A stretch of DNA of 27,125 nucleotides. Origin: JBBSEZ01 sp038239195 (GTDB lineage Bacteria; Planctomycetota; Planctomycetia; Gemmatales; Gemmataceae). This document shows, in pieces, positions 14,101 through 22,199 of this stretch (position 1 is the first letter of the stretch; every line of letters starts with the position of its first letter). Where the stretch lies: the NCBI GenBank assembly GCA_038239195.1, contig JBBSEZ010000086.1, positions 1 to 27,125 of the forward strand, given 5' to 3'. The notes beneath the pieces were generated by a model that ran no database searches, was not told the origin of the DNA, and saw nothing but the letters and a program-made list of their open reading frames with translations. Made by a program: the position numbers and the translations under genes.

Positions 14101-15744
14101 ATGGAAAAGACTGAAGAAAGCCTGAAAACTTTGCTCGACTCGGGCAAGGAAAAGGGCTACCTGACCTACGGTCAGGTCAACGACCATCTCCCCGACGATG
14201 ACGCCAACCCCGAGAAGATCGACCAGCTCCTCATCTTGCTGGAAGATCAGGGGATCGAGCTCATCGACGAAGCAGAGGTCGAGGAACGCGAGCACGCCGG
14301 CGCCGTCGATGACGAGGTGCGCGCCGAGCTCGACCTCAGCTTCATCGACGACGAGGACACCCGGCGCATCGACGACCCCGTGCGCATGTACCTCACCCAG
14401 ATGGGCGAGATCCCGCTGCTCAAGCGCGAGCAGGAGATCGCGCTGGCCAAGAAGATCGAGGTGACCCGCAAGCGCTTCCGCCGCAAAGTGCTCGAGTGCG
14501 ACGGGGCCCTCAACCAGGTGGTCGAGACGCTCAAGCGCGTCCACTCCGGCGACCTGCCCTTCGACCGCACGGTCAAGGTCTCGCTCACGGAGAACCTCGA
14601 AAAAGACAAGATCATGGCGCGGATGCCCCACAACCTCCGCACCCTCGAACACCTCATGGAGCAGAACCAGGAGGAGTTCGCCCAGCTCATCGACCCGCGC
14701 ACCGACGAGGAAGAAAAGCGCCGGATGAGGCGATCGCTCCGCGTTCGCCGTCGCAAAGCGGTGACGCTGGTCGAGGAACTGTCGATCCGCACGCAGAAGG
14801 TCCAGCCGCTGATGAAGAAGCTGGAGCAGATGTCGGTGCGGATGGACGAGCTCGAGGTGCAGATCGAGCAGCTCAAGGGCAACCGCTGCGCCAAGGAAGA
14901 CCGGGCCAACTTCGAGAAGGAGCTGCACGACTACATGCTGCTCACCCTCGAAGAGCCCCTCACCCTGCGCAAGCGCGTCGAGGTGGTGCGCAAGCGCTTC
15001 GCGGAGTACGAGCAGGCCAAGCGCGACCTGTCGGGCGGAAACCTGCGGCTCGTGGTGTCGATCGCCAAGAAGTATCGCAACCGCGGGCTGAGCTTCCTCG
15101 ACCTGATCCAGGAGGGGAACACCGGGCTGATGCGGGCGGTGGACAAGTACGAGTATCGTCGCGGCTACAAGTTCAGCACGTACGCGACGTGGTGGATTCG
15201 CCAGGCGATCACGCGGGCCATCGCCGACCAGGCGCGGACCATCCGCATCCCGGTCCACATGATCGAGACGATGAGCAAGTTGCGCAACGTCTCGAAGAAG
15301 CTGCTCCAGGAGCTTGGCCGCGACCCGACGGTCGAGGAGACGGCGAAGGCGGCGGGGATCACCATCGAGGAGACGCGCCGGGTGATGAAGATCAGCCGGC
15401 ACCCGATCAGCCTGGACCGTCCGGTGGGCGAGAGCGAGGACAGCTACTTCGGCGACTTCATCGAGGACGACACGGCGGAATCGCCAGTGCAGGCGGCCAC
15501 GCAGGAGATGCTGAAGGACAAGATCGATCAGGTCCTCAAGACGCTGACCTACCGCGAGCGCGAGATCATCAAGTTGCGCTACGGCCTGGGCGACGGCTAC
15601 ACCTACACGCTGGAAGAGGTGGGCCGAATCTTCAAGGTGACGCGCGAGCGCGTGCGTCAGATCGAGGCCAAGGCCGTGCGCAAGCTGCAGCACCCGGTGC
15701 GCAGCCGCCAGCTCGAGGGCTTCCTCGACGGCACGAAGAGGTAA
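14101..15744 (+). CDS. rpoD: RNA polymerase primary sigma factor RpoD
   Basis: This 547-residue sigma-70 is the housekeeping promoter-recognition subunit. Region 1.1 is present at residues ~10-60 (KGYLTYGQVNDHLPDD), then region 1.2 from ~93 (DPVRMYLTQMGEIPLLKREQE). A long charged non-conserved region spans roughly 125-300. Region 2 follows from ~302 (NLRLVVSIAKKYRNRGLSF, the GYKFSTYATWWIRQAI -10 recognition helix, IRIPVHMIET). Region 3 comes next (residues ~400-470), and region 4 with the -35-binding helix-turn-helix is at ~500-535 (YTLEEVGRIFKVTRERVRQI). ATG 14101 is taken with GAGGAGGG just upstream; an in-frame TTG directly before it is possible. It is co-transcribed with dnaG and followed by a terminator at 15767. 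Confidence 0.98.
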   Translation: MEKTEESLKTLLDSGKEKGYLTYGQVNDHLPDDDANPEKIDQLLILLEDQGIELIDEAEVEEREHAGAVDDEVRAELDLSFIDDEDTRRIDDPVRMYLTQMGEIPLLKREQEIALAKKIEVTRKRFRRKVLECDGALNQVVETLKRVHSGDLPFDRTVKVSLTENLEKDKIMARMPHNLRTLEHLMEQNQEEFAQLIDPRTDEEEKRRMRRSLRVRRRKAVTLVEELSIRTQKVQPLMKKLEQMSVRMDELEVQIEQLKGNRCAKEDRANFEKELHDYMLLTLEEPLTLRKRVEVVRKRFAEYEQAKRDLSGGNLRLVVSIAKKYRNRGLSFLDLIQEGNTGLMRAVDKYEYRRGYKFSTYATWWIRQAITRAIADQARTIRIPVHMIETMSKLRNVSKKLLQELGRDPTVEETAKAAGITIEETRRVMKISRHPISLDRPVGESEDSYFGDFIEDDTAESPVQAATQEMLKDKIDQVLKTLTYREREIIKLRYGLGDGYTYTLEEVGRIFKVTRERVRQIEAKAVRKLQHPVRSRQLEGFLDGTKR

Positions 15745-15766
15745 GGCGAGCGGCAGGGCTTGTTTT

Positions 15767-15810
15767 CCTGTAGGACGGCTCTCCTGAGCCGTCCTACAGG
15801 AACGCTTTTT
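15767..15810 (+). terminator. rpoD terminator hairpin built from a palindromic repeat
   Basis: Perfect 14-bp arms, CCTGTAGGACGGCT at 15767-15780 and AGCCGTCCTACAGG at 15787-15800, flank a 6-nt loop. A TTTTT run follows at 15806-15810. It lies 22 nt after the rpoD stop. The GTAGGAC...GTCCTAC ends resemble those of the elements at 24139-24220 and 19401-19481, so a dispersed palindrome may have been taken over as a terminator. Confidence 0.65.
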
Positions 15811-15856
15811 CCTGCCGGTCGCCCGAGAGCGCCGACCGCGCGCCGCAAGGCCGCCA

Positions 15857-15900
15857 GGGGACACAGCGAAGACGGTCTCTTCTGTCTTCGCTGTGTCCCC
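15857..15900. repeat. Perfect 17-bp inverted repeat upstream of zinc-ribbon gene
   Basis: GGGGACACAGCGAAGAC (15857-15873) and its exact complement (15884-15900) flank a 10-nt loop, ending 37 nt before the next start codon. There is no T-run after it. It is a second palindrome of different sequence in the same 190-bp gap after rpoD. It may be a dispersed element that also shapes the 5' leader of the next gene. Confidence 0.8.
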
Positions 15901-15937
15901 GGTGCCTTTGTGGTTCGCAAATTCCCTGGAGGCTGTC

Positions 15938-16669
15938 ATGTCCGGTCCCGCCGTGCTCTTCCGCGAGATCCACCGCCTCCGCCAGCACGCGCACGACTTG
16001 CAGGAGCAGATCGATCGCATCCCGCGCCAGCTCAAGGCGCAGCAAGCCAAGGTCGCCCGGCAGGAGCAGCAACTGCACGAGGGCCAGGAAGGCGTCAAGA
16101 AGATCAAGGTGAGCGTGCTGAAGAAAGAAGGCGAGATCAAGGACCACCTGGCCCAGATCAAGCGCTACCAGCAGCAGCTCAACGAGGTGACCGCGAAGAA
16201 GGAGTACGACGCGCTGCAACTGGAGATCGGCCACGCCAAGACCGAGTGCCGGCGGCTCGAGGACGAGGCGCTACAGGGCATGGAGGAGGGCGATCAGCGC
16301 GCGGCGCAGTTGCCGGAGCTGGAGAAGGCCGTCAAGCTGGCGCGCGAAGAACTGGCGAAATACGAGCAGCAGACGGCGGGGCGCAAGGGAGAACTGGCGG
16401 CCCAGCTTGCCGAAGCGCAGCGCAAGTTGAAGGAGGTCGAGCCGCAGATACCCGCCGACGTCCGCCACGACTACAACCGCCTGGTGGGGTCGAAGGGCCC
16501 GGACGCTCTGTCGGTGGTGCGCGACCGCACCTGCACGGCCTGCCACACCGAGATCACGACGCAGAGCTATCACGATCTTCAGCAGGAGATGTACGTGAAG
16601 TGCAAATCGTGCGCGCGCATCCTCTATCTGCCGGAGGGCGAGGCGACGCCGCTGCCGGAGGAAGATTGA
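15938..16669 (+). CDS. Coiled-coil protein with C4 zinc ribbon (CT398/zf-RING_7-like)
   Basis: This 243-residue protein is a long antiparallel-type coiled coil (residues ~10-180, rich in Lys, Glu, Gln and Ala). It ends in a C4 zinc ribbon: C-T-A-C near residue 200 in DRTCTACHTEI and C-K-S-C near 223 in VKCKSCARILY. This is the architecture of the widespread 'zinc ribbon domain-containing protein' group (CT398/HP0958 relatives). In epsilonproteobacteria and chlamydiae such proteins have been tied to flagellar or secretion and sigma-54 chaperoning. No such partner genes are here, so the role is open. ATG 15938 is selected over an upstream in-frame start because CTGGAGG lies at proper distance and the coil begins there. 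Confidence 0.85.
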   Translation: MSGPAVLFREIHRLRQHAHDLQEQIDRIPRQLKAQQAKVARQEQQLHEGQEGVKKIKVSVLKKEGEIKDHLAQIKRYQQQLNEVTAKKEYDALQLEIGHAKTECRRLEDEALQGMEEGDQRAAQLPELEKAVKLAREELAKYEQQTAGRKGELAAQLAEAQRKLKEVEPQIPADVRHDYNRLVGSKGPDALSVVRDRTCTACHTEITTQSYHDLQQEMYVKCKSCARILYLPEGEATPLPEED

Positions 16670-16781
16670 GGCGGCGAGCTCCTCCCGCCCTTGCGAACGT
16701 CCCCCGCCATCCCCTATCAAGGAAGAGGGCGCTGCTCGCGAAACCACTCGCGCCCCGACGGGAGCTTCGGGAGCGCAAGCC

Positions 16782-17111
16782 ATGTCCAACGTCCTCACCC
16801 TCAACGTCCCCCATCAGTTGACGCGCGCCGAGGTCAAGCGGCGCCTCCAGGCAGAACTGGGGCGGGCCCAGCAGCAGTTCGGCGCGCTCGCCGCCACCAT
16901 CCACCAGACCTGGTCGGGCGACAACCTCGACTTCTCGGTGAGCGCTGCGGGCCAAACCGTCACGGGCAAGGCATTCGTCGAGGATCGGCAGGTGCGTGTC
17001 GAGGTCGCCCTCCCCTGGATGCTGGCCATGCTGGCGGGGGCCGTCCCGCACGGGATCGAGCAGCGCGGCCGGGAACTGCTAGGCCACCGGCCTGCCTCCT
17101 CCACCTCCTGA
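16782..17111 (+). CDS. Polyhydroxyalkanoic acid system family protein
   Basis: This 109-residue cytoplasmic protein matches the small PHA-system family (PHA_gran_rgn). It has an N-terminal helix after LNVPHQLTRAEVKRRLQAEL, a central W-S-G-D-N-L-D-F strand pair, a GKAFVEDRQVRVEVALPW strand and a closing helix around HGIEQRGRELLG. Family members occur near polyhydroxyalkanoate genes in proteobacteria, but many, as here, have no such neighbours; their function is not established. It lies 112 nt after the zinc-ribbon gene and 67 nt before the acetyltransferase, so shared transcription is possible. The start ATG has a modest GGGAGC ribosome site. Confidence 0.75.
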   Translation: MSNVLTLNVPHQLTRAEVKRRLQAELGRAQQQFGALAATIHQTWSGDNLDFSVSAAGQTVTGKAFVEDRQVRVEVALPWMLAMLAGAVPHGIEQRGRELLGHRPASSTS

Positions 17112-17114
17112 AAG

Positions 17115-17137
17115 GCCCGTCGGGCTGCCCGACGGGC
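17115..17137. other. Strong hairpin after PHA-system gene
   Basis: Perfect 10-bp arms GCCCGTCGGG and CCCGACGGGC with a 3-nt loop start 3 nt after the stop codon. There is no T-run, so it may be a weak terminator or an mRNA 3'-end stabiliser. Confidence 0.5.
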
Positions 17138-17178
17138 GCCGGACTGGCGAAACAAACATCCAGGATGCGGGGCCTTCG

Positions 17179-17745
17179 ATGCGCACCGAGAAGGAAAAGA
17201 TGTTGGCCGGAGAGCTCTACGACGCGCGCGACGCTCAGCTCGCCCGCGAGCGCCGTCGCGCCCGCGAGCTCCTCAAAGCGCTCAACGATTCTCGCGACGA
17301 CGAGGGGGAGAAGCGGGCGAGCCTCCTCCGGGAGTTGTTCGGGGCCGTCGGCGAAGGCACCTGGATCGAGCCGCCATTCTCCTGCGATTACGGCAGCAAC
17401 ATCGCGCTGGGAAGCAAGGTCTACTTCAACTTCAACTGTGTCGTGCTGGACCCGGCGCCGGTGCGGATCGGGAGCAACGTCCTGTTCGGCCCCGCCGTTC
17501 AGATCTACACCGCGACGCACCCGCTGAGCCACGTCGAGAGGCGGACCGGGCTGGAGCTCGCCCGGCCGATCGAGATCGGTTCCGACACGTGGATCGGCGG
17601 CGGGGCGATCCTCTGCCCCGGGGTGCGGATCGGTTCGCGGTCGGTGATCGGCGCGGGCTCCGTGGTGACGCGCGACGTGCCCGACGGGGTGCTCGCAGCC
17701 GGGAGCCCCTGCCGGGTCATTCGGGACCTGCTGGCTCCTCCGTGA
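17179..17745 (+). CDS. Maltose/galactoside O-acetyltransferase family (left-handed beta-helix)
   Basis: This 188-residue protein transfers acetyl from acetyl-CoA to a sugar or similar hydroxyl, by analogy to the Maa/LacA/NodL family. The N-terminal maltose-acetyltransferase cap is clear (EKEKMLAGELYDARDAQLARERRRARELL). It is followed by hexapeptide repeats that build a left-handed beta-helix: YGSNIALGSKVYFNFNCVVLD, VRIGSNVLFGP, then the catalytic H114 in TATHPLS, and IGSDTWIGGGAILCPGVRIG. The ending with AAGSPCRVIRDL is also typical. Length matches the family (~185-200). The true acceptor cannot be told from sequence. It converges on the lipoprotein gene across a 118-bp gap that shows no clear terminator. 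Confidence 0.93.
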   Translation: MRTEKEKMLAGELYDARDAQLARERRRARELLKALNDSRDDEGEKRASLLRELFGAVGEGTWIEPPFSCDYGSNIALGSKVYFNFNCVVLDPAPVRIGSNVLFGPAVQIYTATHPLSHVERRTGLELARPIEIGSDTWIGGGAILCPGVRIGSRSVIGAGSVVTRDVPDGVLAAGSPCRVIRDLLAPP

Positions 17746-17863
17746 GGCGCCTGGCACAGGCCGAGCGAGAGGACACGGAAACAAGAGGATCCCGCGAGGG
17801 AAGGCACAACAATGGGCCCGCGCAGCGAAGGAGGCGTTCCCCCTCCGCCTGATCGGAGGACCG

Positions 17864-18268
17864 TCACGGCCCGGGGCGCAGGTCGAGTTGGTTGTCCCGG
17901 GTCGCCACGGTTACGGGGGCCTGGAGCAGGATGGCTGGCGTCCCGCCGTGCCCCGTCGTGATGAGAGGCACGATCGTGACCTGGTAGGTGCCCTCGGGGG
18001 CGCCCTCCGTTTGCTTGCTGTCCCGGGCGGTCTTGAGTGAATATGTGCCGTCCGACTGAATCGCCCCTGTGATCGTCAGGTCGGGGTGGCTTTCCGAGCG
18101 GAAATGGACCACCCCACCCGAGAGGGCCTCTCCTGTCGCGGTGTAGGCCTTCCCGCGCACGGGGTAGGTCTTCGGCAGGGACTTGCTGGCCCGGCAGCCG
18201 GCAAAGGCAACCAGGCAGAGCAAGGGAAGCAAAGCGGAGAGGCGCGAGGCGCCGGCGCTTCGGAACAT
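17864..18268 (-). CDS. Small lipoprotein with carboxypeptidase-regulatory-like (transthyretin-like) fold
   Basis: This 134-residue protein has a lipoprotein signal ending in LVAFAGC with C25 as the probable lipidated residue, although Phe at -3 is unusual. The mature part reads YPVRGKAYTATGEALSGGVVHF...GAIQSDGTYSLKT...GTYQVTIVPL, the beta-sandwich pattern of carboxypeptidase-regulatory-like domains common in planctomycete lipoproteins. ATG 18268 is chosen because GGAGGGG precedes it and the signal peptide starts there; the frame runs open further upstream across the DUF1559 gene end. It lies 14 nt after the DUF1559 stop, so the two form an operon, a pairing that recurs in this phylum. Function unknown; probably an outer-surface partner of the DUF1559 protein. 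Confidence 0.82.
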   Translation of the reverse strand: MFRSAGASRLSALLPLLCLVAFAGCRASKSLPKTYPVRGKAYTATGEALSGGVVHFRSESHPDLTITGAIQSDGTYSLKTARDSKQTEGAPEGTYQVTIVPLITTGHGGTPAILLQAPVTVATRDNQLDLRPGP

Positions 18269-18282
18269 GGGGGCCCCTCCGC

Positions 18283-19221
18283 TCACCAATCGTTTCCGGG
18301 CACGGCACCGTCGCGCGGGTCGCAGGCGCTGGCCCACGTGGTGGGGCTGACGCCGGCCTGGACGAAGCGCACGCTGCCGTCGCCCAGGCCCACCATCATC
18401 CCACCCGTGTGCGACGACTGACCCCGACTGGGGTCGCAGGTGTCGAAGGCCCGGGGCTGCACCTGGAACAGGCGGCAAGGAGCGTAGCCCGGCGCGACGC
18501 TCTTGTCCGGGCTGTTGTGGCACATGATCGGGCGCCACGGCAGCGTCGAATCGGCCCACAGTGAGGCCGTCGCCGAGCCCGGGCTCCCCGTCGATCCACA
18601 CGACCCGTAAGCCTCTCCGAAAAAGACGGTGTTCGACAGCCCATCCGGGATGGAGCTCGTCAAGGTGTTGCTGCCCTGGACGCAGTAGTAATCGCCCGAG
18701 GCGCCCGGGTTGCCGAACACGAGGTAGTTGGCGGTGTAGTTACCGACGGCGAAGCCGTTCGCCCCGCCGGCGGTCGTCTGGCTGAGCCCGTTGGTTTGCG
18801 ACGAATCGGAAGGACAAAGGTAGGTCTTGATCGGGACGGCGTACTGCCCCCCGCAGTAACCCCCTGGCGGGACGGGCCCCTTGGTCATCGCCTTGAAGAC
18901 GTTGTCTTGCTCGATGTAGGGCAACAGCCAGGCGAAGTAAGTGTACGGCGCCCCGTTATACGGCGTTGCGGCCCGGGTCGTGGGCGTCCAGCCATCGGGA
19001 GAAGCGACCGGCGGCAAGGCGTTGAGGGCCCCACTGAGGTTGTGCGTGGCGATGCCGATCTGCTTGAGGTTGTTGCTGCACGACATGCGTGCGGCGGCCG
19101 CGCGCACCTTCTGGACGGCGGGGAGCAAGAGGCCGATGAGGATGGCAATGATGGCGATCACCACCAGCAGTTCGATCAGCGTGAACGCCGACCGCGCGGA
19201 GGATCGAGACGGACGAGACAT
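18283..19221 (-). CDS. DUF1559 (PulG-like) secreted/pseudopilin-type protein
   Basis: This 312-residue protein starts MSRPSRSSARSA then FTLIELLVVIAIIAILI and GLLLPAVQKVRAAAARM, the pilin-like helix of DUF1559. As in the copy at 139-1059 the residue before FTLIE is Ala. The body is rich in Tyr, Ser and Gly with scattered Cys. The C-terminus has the signature SSHTGGMMVGLGDGSVRFV and ends NDW. The frame continues upstream into the kinase gene region, but ATG 19221 starts the signal segment and has GAGGG upstream, so it is taken. It is the first gene of a two-gene unit with the lipoprotein. A promoter motif at 19316-19356 is shared with the other DUF1559 gene. Confidence 0.94.
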   Translation of the reverse strand: MSRPSRSSARSAFTLIELLVVIAIIAILIGLLLPAVQKVRAAAARMSCSNNLKQIGIATHNLSGALNALPPVASPDGWTPTTRAATPYNGAPYTYFAWLLPYIEQDNVFKAMTKGPVPPGGYCGGQYAVPIKTYLCPSDSSQTNGLSQTTAGGANGFAVGNYTANYLVFGNPGASGDYYCVQGSNTLTSSIPDGLSNTVFFGEAYGSCGSTGSPGSATASLWADSTLPWRPIMCHNSPDKSVAPGYAPCRLFQVQPRAFDTCDPSRGQSSHTGGMMVGLGDGSVRFVQAGVSPTTWASACDPRDGAVPGNDW

Positions 19222-19315
19222 TAGACTGGCCCTCGAAAAGAACGGATGAACGAGAACCTCGCGCCGGAAGAGAAGCAGCGCGAGACCGTGGCAGACGAGG
19301 AGAGTTCTTTCCATC

Positions 19316-19356
19316 ATTGTGCGCGGAACAGGTACGAGATGGCAAGGGAAAAAGTG
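19316..19356 (-). promoter_or_regulatory. Candidate promoter of second DUF1559 gene
   Basis: On the minus strand CACTTTTTCCCTTGCCA (19356-19340) ends in TTGCCA. After 18 nt comes CACAAT (19321-19316), four of six consensus bases. The 17-mer differs by one base from that upstream of the DUF1559 gene at 139-1059. Confidence 0.5.
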
Positions 19357-19400
19357 AGCGGGCCTCCCGCGGGTGCGGCAAGAGTTTCGGGAGCGCCCCC

Positions 19401-19481
19401 GTGGGACAGCTGCCAGCCTGTCCAAACTCACCCAGGCGTGAAGCTCACCCCCAGGCCGGACAGGCAGGCTGCCTGTCCCAC
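19401..19481. repeat. Dispersed palindromic element, copy A
   Basis: This 81-nt element has ends that pair imperfectly (GTGGGACAG... and ...CTGTCCCAC), each end containing its own small hairpin. It aligns along its whole length with the reverse complement of 24139-24220, including the centre (AAACT, GCGTGA, GGCC, GACAGGC). Copy A lies in an intergenic gap. Confidence 0.85.
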
Positions 19482-19544
19482 GAGCAGCGCTCCCGGTAAT
19501 CTGGCCCCACCCCTCCCGCAAGGTCACCCTCTCTTCACCGCCTC

Positions 19545-21884
19545 CTACGGCCCGAAGCTCCAGATGCGGACCGTCTTGTCTCGCCCGCCGGAGGCGCCGT
19601 GGCGCCCGTCGGGCCCGAAGGCGACGCTGGTGACGGGGCCAGTGTGTTTGCTGTGCGTCTGGAGGAGCGCCCGGCCGCCATCGACGTCCCACAGGCGCAC
19701 GGTACGGTCTTCGCCCCCGCTCAGGGCTCGCCTGCCATCGCGTGAGACTGCGACGGCCCACACGGGCCCCTGGTGTCCGGGGTAGGTCTTCAGCTGCTTG
19801 CCGCTGTCCAGTTCCCAGAGCCGCAGCGTCCCGTCCTGCGAGGCCGAGATCGCGCGCCGGCCGTCCGCCAAGAAAACCACGCTCGTCACCGTCGCCGTGT
19901 GCCCGACGAAGGAGCGGACCTGGTTGCCGCTGTTGACGTCCCACAGGCGCAGCAGGTTGTCGGTGCCGCCGGAGAGCGCCTGCCGGCGCGGCATCGGCGC
20001 GAACGCCACGCAGCGCGCTTCCTTGCCCTTGCCGTGGCCGAGGAAAGAACGCAAGGGCTTGCGCGCGGGAACGTCCCACAGCCGGAGAGTGCCATCGGCG
20101 CTGCCGGAGAGCACTTCGCGCTCGTCTTGCGAGTAGACGGCCTGCCAGAGGGGAGCGCCGTCGCCCCCGAGCGAGAATTGCTGCAACCCCCCCGGGAGCT
20201 CCCACACGCGGATCGTCCTGTCCAGGCTGCTCGTCAAGGCTCGCCGCCCGTCGCGCGAGAACGCCACGGACGTGACCTGGTCCGCGTGGCCGGGGACCTC
20301 CGCGCGCAGGGCGCGGTTCTTCAGGTCCCACAGCCGCACCGTCTTGTCCTCGCTCGCCGACAGAACGTAGGAGCCGAACGGGGAGTAGGCGACGCTCAGC
20401 ACCGCACCCCGGTGCCCGTCGAGGCGAAACAGTTCCCCTGGCTCGTCAGGCAACTCGAACGCGGCCTGGGCGTCCAGCGCCGGGGGCTGGTCCGGTTCCT
20501 CCGGCGGCTTCACGGTGGCCGCCACCTGGGGCCTTGCCGAGTGGGCCGCCCGCCACAGGAAGAAACCGACTCCCGCCGTCGCCAGGAGCACGAGGAGGAC
20601 TGCCCCACCGCCCAGGAACGCCAGCCAGAGATGGAAAGGCTCCCGGGCCAGCGGCCGGCGCGCCACGCCCCTCGGAGACACTTCCGGCTCGGGGGCAGGC
20701 TCCCGGTGCGGAACGCTGGCCAGCCCGCGCGCCGTGCGCATCGCCGCGCTGGTGGGCGACGGCGTGCGCTCCGGCACGCGCGTCGAGCTCCCCGCCAGCA
20801 CGACCGAACTGCCCGTGCCGCCTGGCCGATCGGGCAGGTCCGGTGGGAACGGCCCTTCGGACCAGGGCAGGAGGGCCTCGGCCACGTCCCAGGGCGCCTC
20901 GTAGCGGTCTTCCGGCGCCTTGGCCATCATCCGCTTGATGACTGCCTCCAGTTCCGCGGGCACATCGGGGCGGATCGAGCGCAACGGCTTCGGCTCGCGC
21001 ATCTGATGCCAGAGCAACTTTTGCGTCACCGTCCCGGCGTGGAAAGGCGGCGCCCCGGCCAGCAGCGCGTAGAGGGTGGCCCCAAGGCTGTAGACGTCGA
21101 CGCGGATGTCCACGTCGTGCATGTTCAGGGCCTGCTCGGGCGCGAGGTAATCCGCCGTGCCCATCACCGCGTTCTCGTCGAACTTCTGGGTGAGCGATTC
21201 CTCCCCGCGGGGCGAGAACCGCGCCAGGCCCAGGTCGAGCACCTTCACCGTCCCGGCCCGGTCCACCAGCAAGTTGGCCGGCTTGACGTCCCGGTGAACC
21301 AGGTTCGCCTCGTGGGCGTGCTGCAAGCCCAGCGCCGCCTGCCGGACGTAGTCGCACGCCTGACCGACCGGCAGAGGGCCCTGGCGGGACAGCAATTCCT
21401 GCAAGCTCGCCCCGTCCACGTGCTCCATCACCAGGAAATGGAGCGTGCCTTCGTTGCGAAAATCGTAGGCGCGGACGATGTTGGGGTGATCGAGCGCGGC
21501 CCCGGCCTGGGCCTCGCGCTGAAAGCGCGCCAGCACCCCGGGCTCGCTGGCGTAGTCGGCCGGCAGGACCTTGAGGGCCACGCGCCGCCGCATCACCTCG
21601 TGCTCGGCGAGGTAGACCGTGCCGGAGCCGCCCGAGCCCAGTTTTTCGAGGATGCGGTAGCCGCCGATGGCGAACCCGCGGTACTTCCCCTGGAGGAGTT
21701 GCTCCGCCTGAAACTTGGTCAGCAGCCCCTCGCGCACCATCAGGGACGCCAGGGCGCGCGGCTCGGGCGGCAGGCCCTCACCCCGCTGCCGCGAGGACAG
21801 GAAGGCAGCCAGGCGGGAGAGGTCCACCTGATCGCTTCGCTTCACCAGGTCCAGGAGCTCCTCGGTCGTTGCCGGCGCCGGCAT
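19545..21884 (-). CDS. Transmembrane Ser/Thr protein kinase with seven-bladed WD40 propeller
   Basis: This 779-residue membrane receptor kinase has a ~70-residue N-terminal helical region, then a Hanks-type kinase domain at ~75-340. Its motifs are the glycine loop LGSGGSGTV, lysine K105 (VALKVL), the H197-R-D199 catalytic loop in LVHRDVKPANLL, DLG at 217-219 in place of DFG, and LAPE. A Pro/Ser-rich linker leads to one transmembrane helix near 418-445. The C-terminal ~290 residues hold seven WD40 repeats ending in WDL, WEL, WDV, WDV, WEL, WDV and WSF. Topology places the propeller outside the cytoplasm. ATG 21884 is used because GGGGAGGGAAG directly precedes it. This architecture is frequent in planctomycetes; the ligand and phosphorylation targets are unknown. 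Confidence 0.95.
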   Translation of the reverse strand: MPAPATTEELLDLVKRSDQVDLSRLAAFLSSRQRGEGLPPEPRALASLMVREGLLTKFQAEQLLQGKYRGFAIGGYRILEKLGSGGSGTVYLAEHEVMRRRVALKVLPADYASEPGVLARFQREAQAGAALDHPNIVRAYDFRNEGTLHFLVMEHVDGASLQELLSRQGPLPVGQACDYVRQAALGLQHAHEANLVHRDVKPANLLVDRAGTVKVLDLGLARFSPRGEESLTQKFDENAVMGTADYLAPEQALNMHDVDIRVDVYSLGATLYALLAGAPPFHAGTVTQKLLWHQMREPKPLRSIRPDVPAELEAVIKRMMAKAPEDRYEAPWDVAEALLPWSEGPFPPDLPDRPGGTGSSVVLAGSSTRVPERTPSPTSAAMRTARGLASVPHREPAPEPEVSPRGVARRPLAREPFHLWLAFLGGGAVLLVLLATAGVGFFLWRAAHSARPQVAATVKPPEEPDQPPALDAQAAFELPDEPGELFRLDGHRGAVLSVAYSPFGSYVLSASEDKTVRLWDLKNRALRAEVPGHADQVTSVAFSRDGRRALTSSLDRTIRVWELPGGLQQFSLGGDGAPLWQAVYSQDEREVLSGSADGTLRLWDVPARKPLRSFLGHGKGKEARCVAFAPMPRRQALSGGTDNLLRLWDVNSGNQVRSFVGHTATVTSVVFLADGRRAISASQDGTLRLWELDSGKQLKTYPGHQGPVWAVAVSRDGRRALSGGEDRTVRLWDVDGGRALLQTHSKHTGPVTSVAFGPDGRHGASGGRDKTVRIWSFGP

Positions 21885-22054
21885 CTTCCCTCCCCTTCGG
21901 TCGCCCGGACGCCTCGATGAGACAACCCGAACGGAACGCAGGAACGGTCCCCGAAGAACGGGACGACGGGGCGGGGTGGCAGAGCGCCCTTGCCGTCGCG
22001 CCAGGCGATGAGGGGGCCGTAGGAAACTTATGCTGTGAGAACAACGCTTCCACG

Positions 22055-22060
22055 ATTCTA
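22055..22060 (-). promoter_or_regulatory. Candidate extended -10 for kinase gene
   Basis: On the minus strand TGCTAGAAT forms an extended -10 (TGn plus TAGAAT at 22060-22055), about 170 nt before the kinase start. No -35 match is seen, which extended -10 promoters can lack. Confidence 0.3.
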
Positions 22061-22110
22061 GCACCTCGCCCCCCTCGTGGAGCAGTATTTCTCGCGCCGG
22101 GGCCGTCCCG

Positions 22111-22178
22111 CGCGAAATGGCAAGCAAGAAGGGCCATCCCATCCCGGGAAGGCCCTCGCTTGCTTGCCGTTTCGGGCG
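22111..22178. repeat. Imperfect inverted repeat downstream of DUF2135 fragment
   Basis: The left arm (22111-22135, with GAAATGGCAAGCAAG) pairs with the right arm (22151-22178, with CTTGCTTGCCGTTTC) with a few mismatches. The arms lie between the DUF2135 fragment's stop and the kinase gene's upstream region. This is a probable hairpin; its T content is too low for a classical terminator. Confidence 0.6.
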
Positions 22179-22199
22179 CGCCGCGCTCAGAACTTGACC

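Larger units (their letters stand above)
19222..19544. other. 323-bp intergenic region between kinase-WD40 and DUF1559 genes
   Basis: No gene is seen. It contains the DUF1559 promoter candidate (19316-19356) and one copy of the 82-bp palindromic element (19401-19481). That copy lies between the kinase stop and the DUF1559 promoter and may terminate transcription of the kinase gene. Confidence 0.6.

Noticed and set aside
14080..16161. Long minus-strand open frame across rpoD
   Set aside because: It lies antisense to an unmistakable sigma factor and runs through the terminator and palindromes; a composition artefact.
17746..17863. Terminator between the convergent acetyltransferase and lipoprotein genes
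   Set aside because: No stable hairpin with a T-run was found in this 118-bp gap.
19222..20331. Extended N-terminus for the second DUF1559 protein
   Set aside because: The extension lies antisense-free but out of frame with the WD40 gene on the same strand and crosses a promoter and repeat copy A; the pilin-like start at 19221 fits the family.
19773..21920. Long plus-strand open frame opposite the kinase-WD40 gene
   Set aside because: No domain is visible and the minus-strand gene is fully supported by kinase and WD40 motifs.
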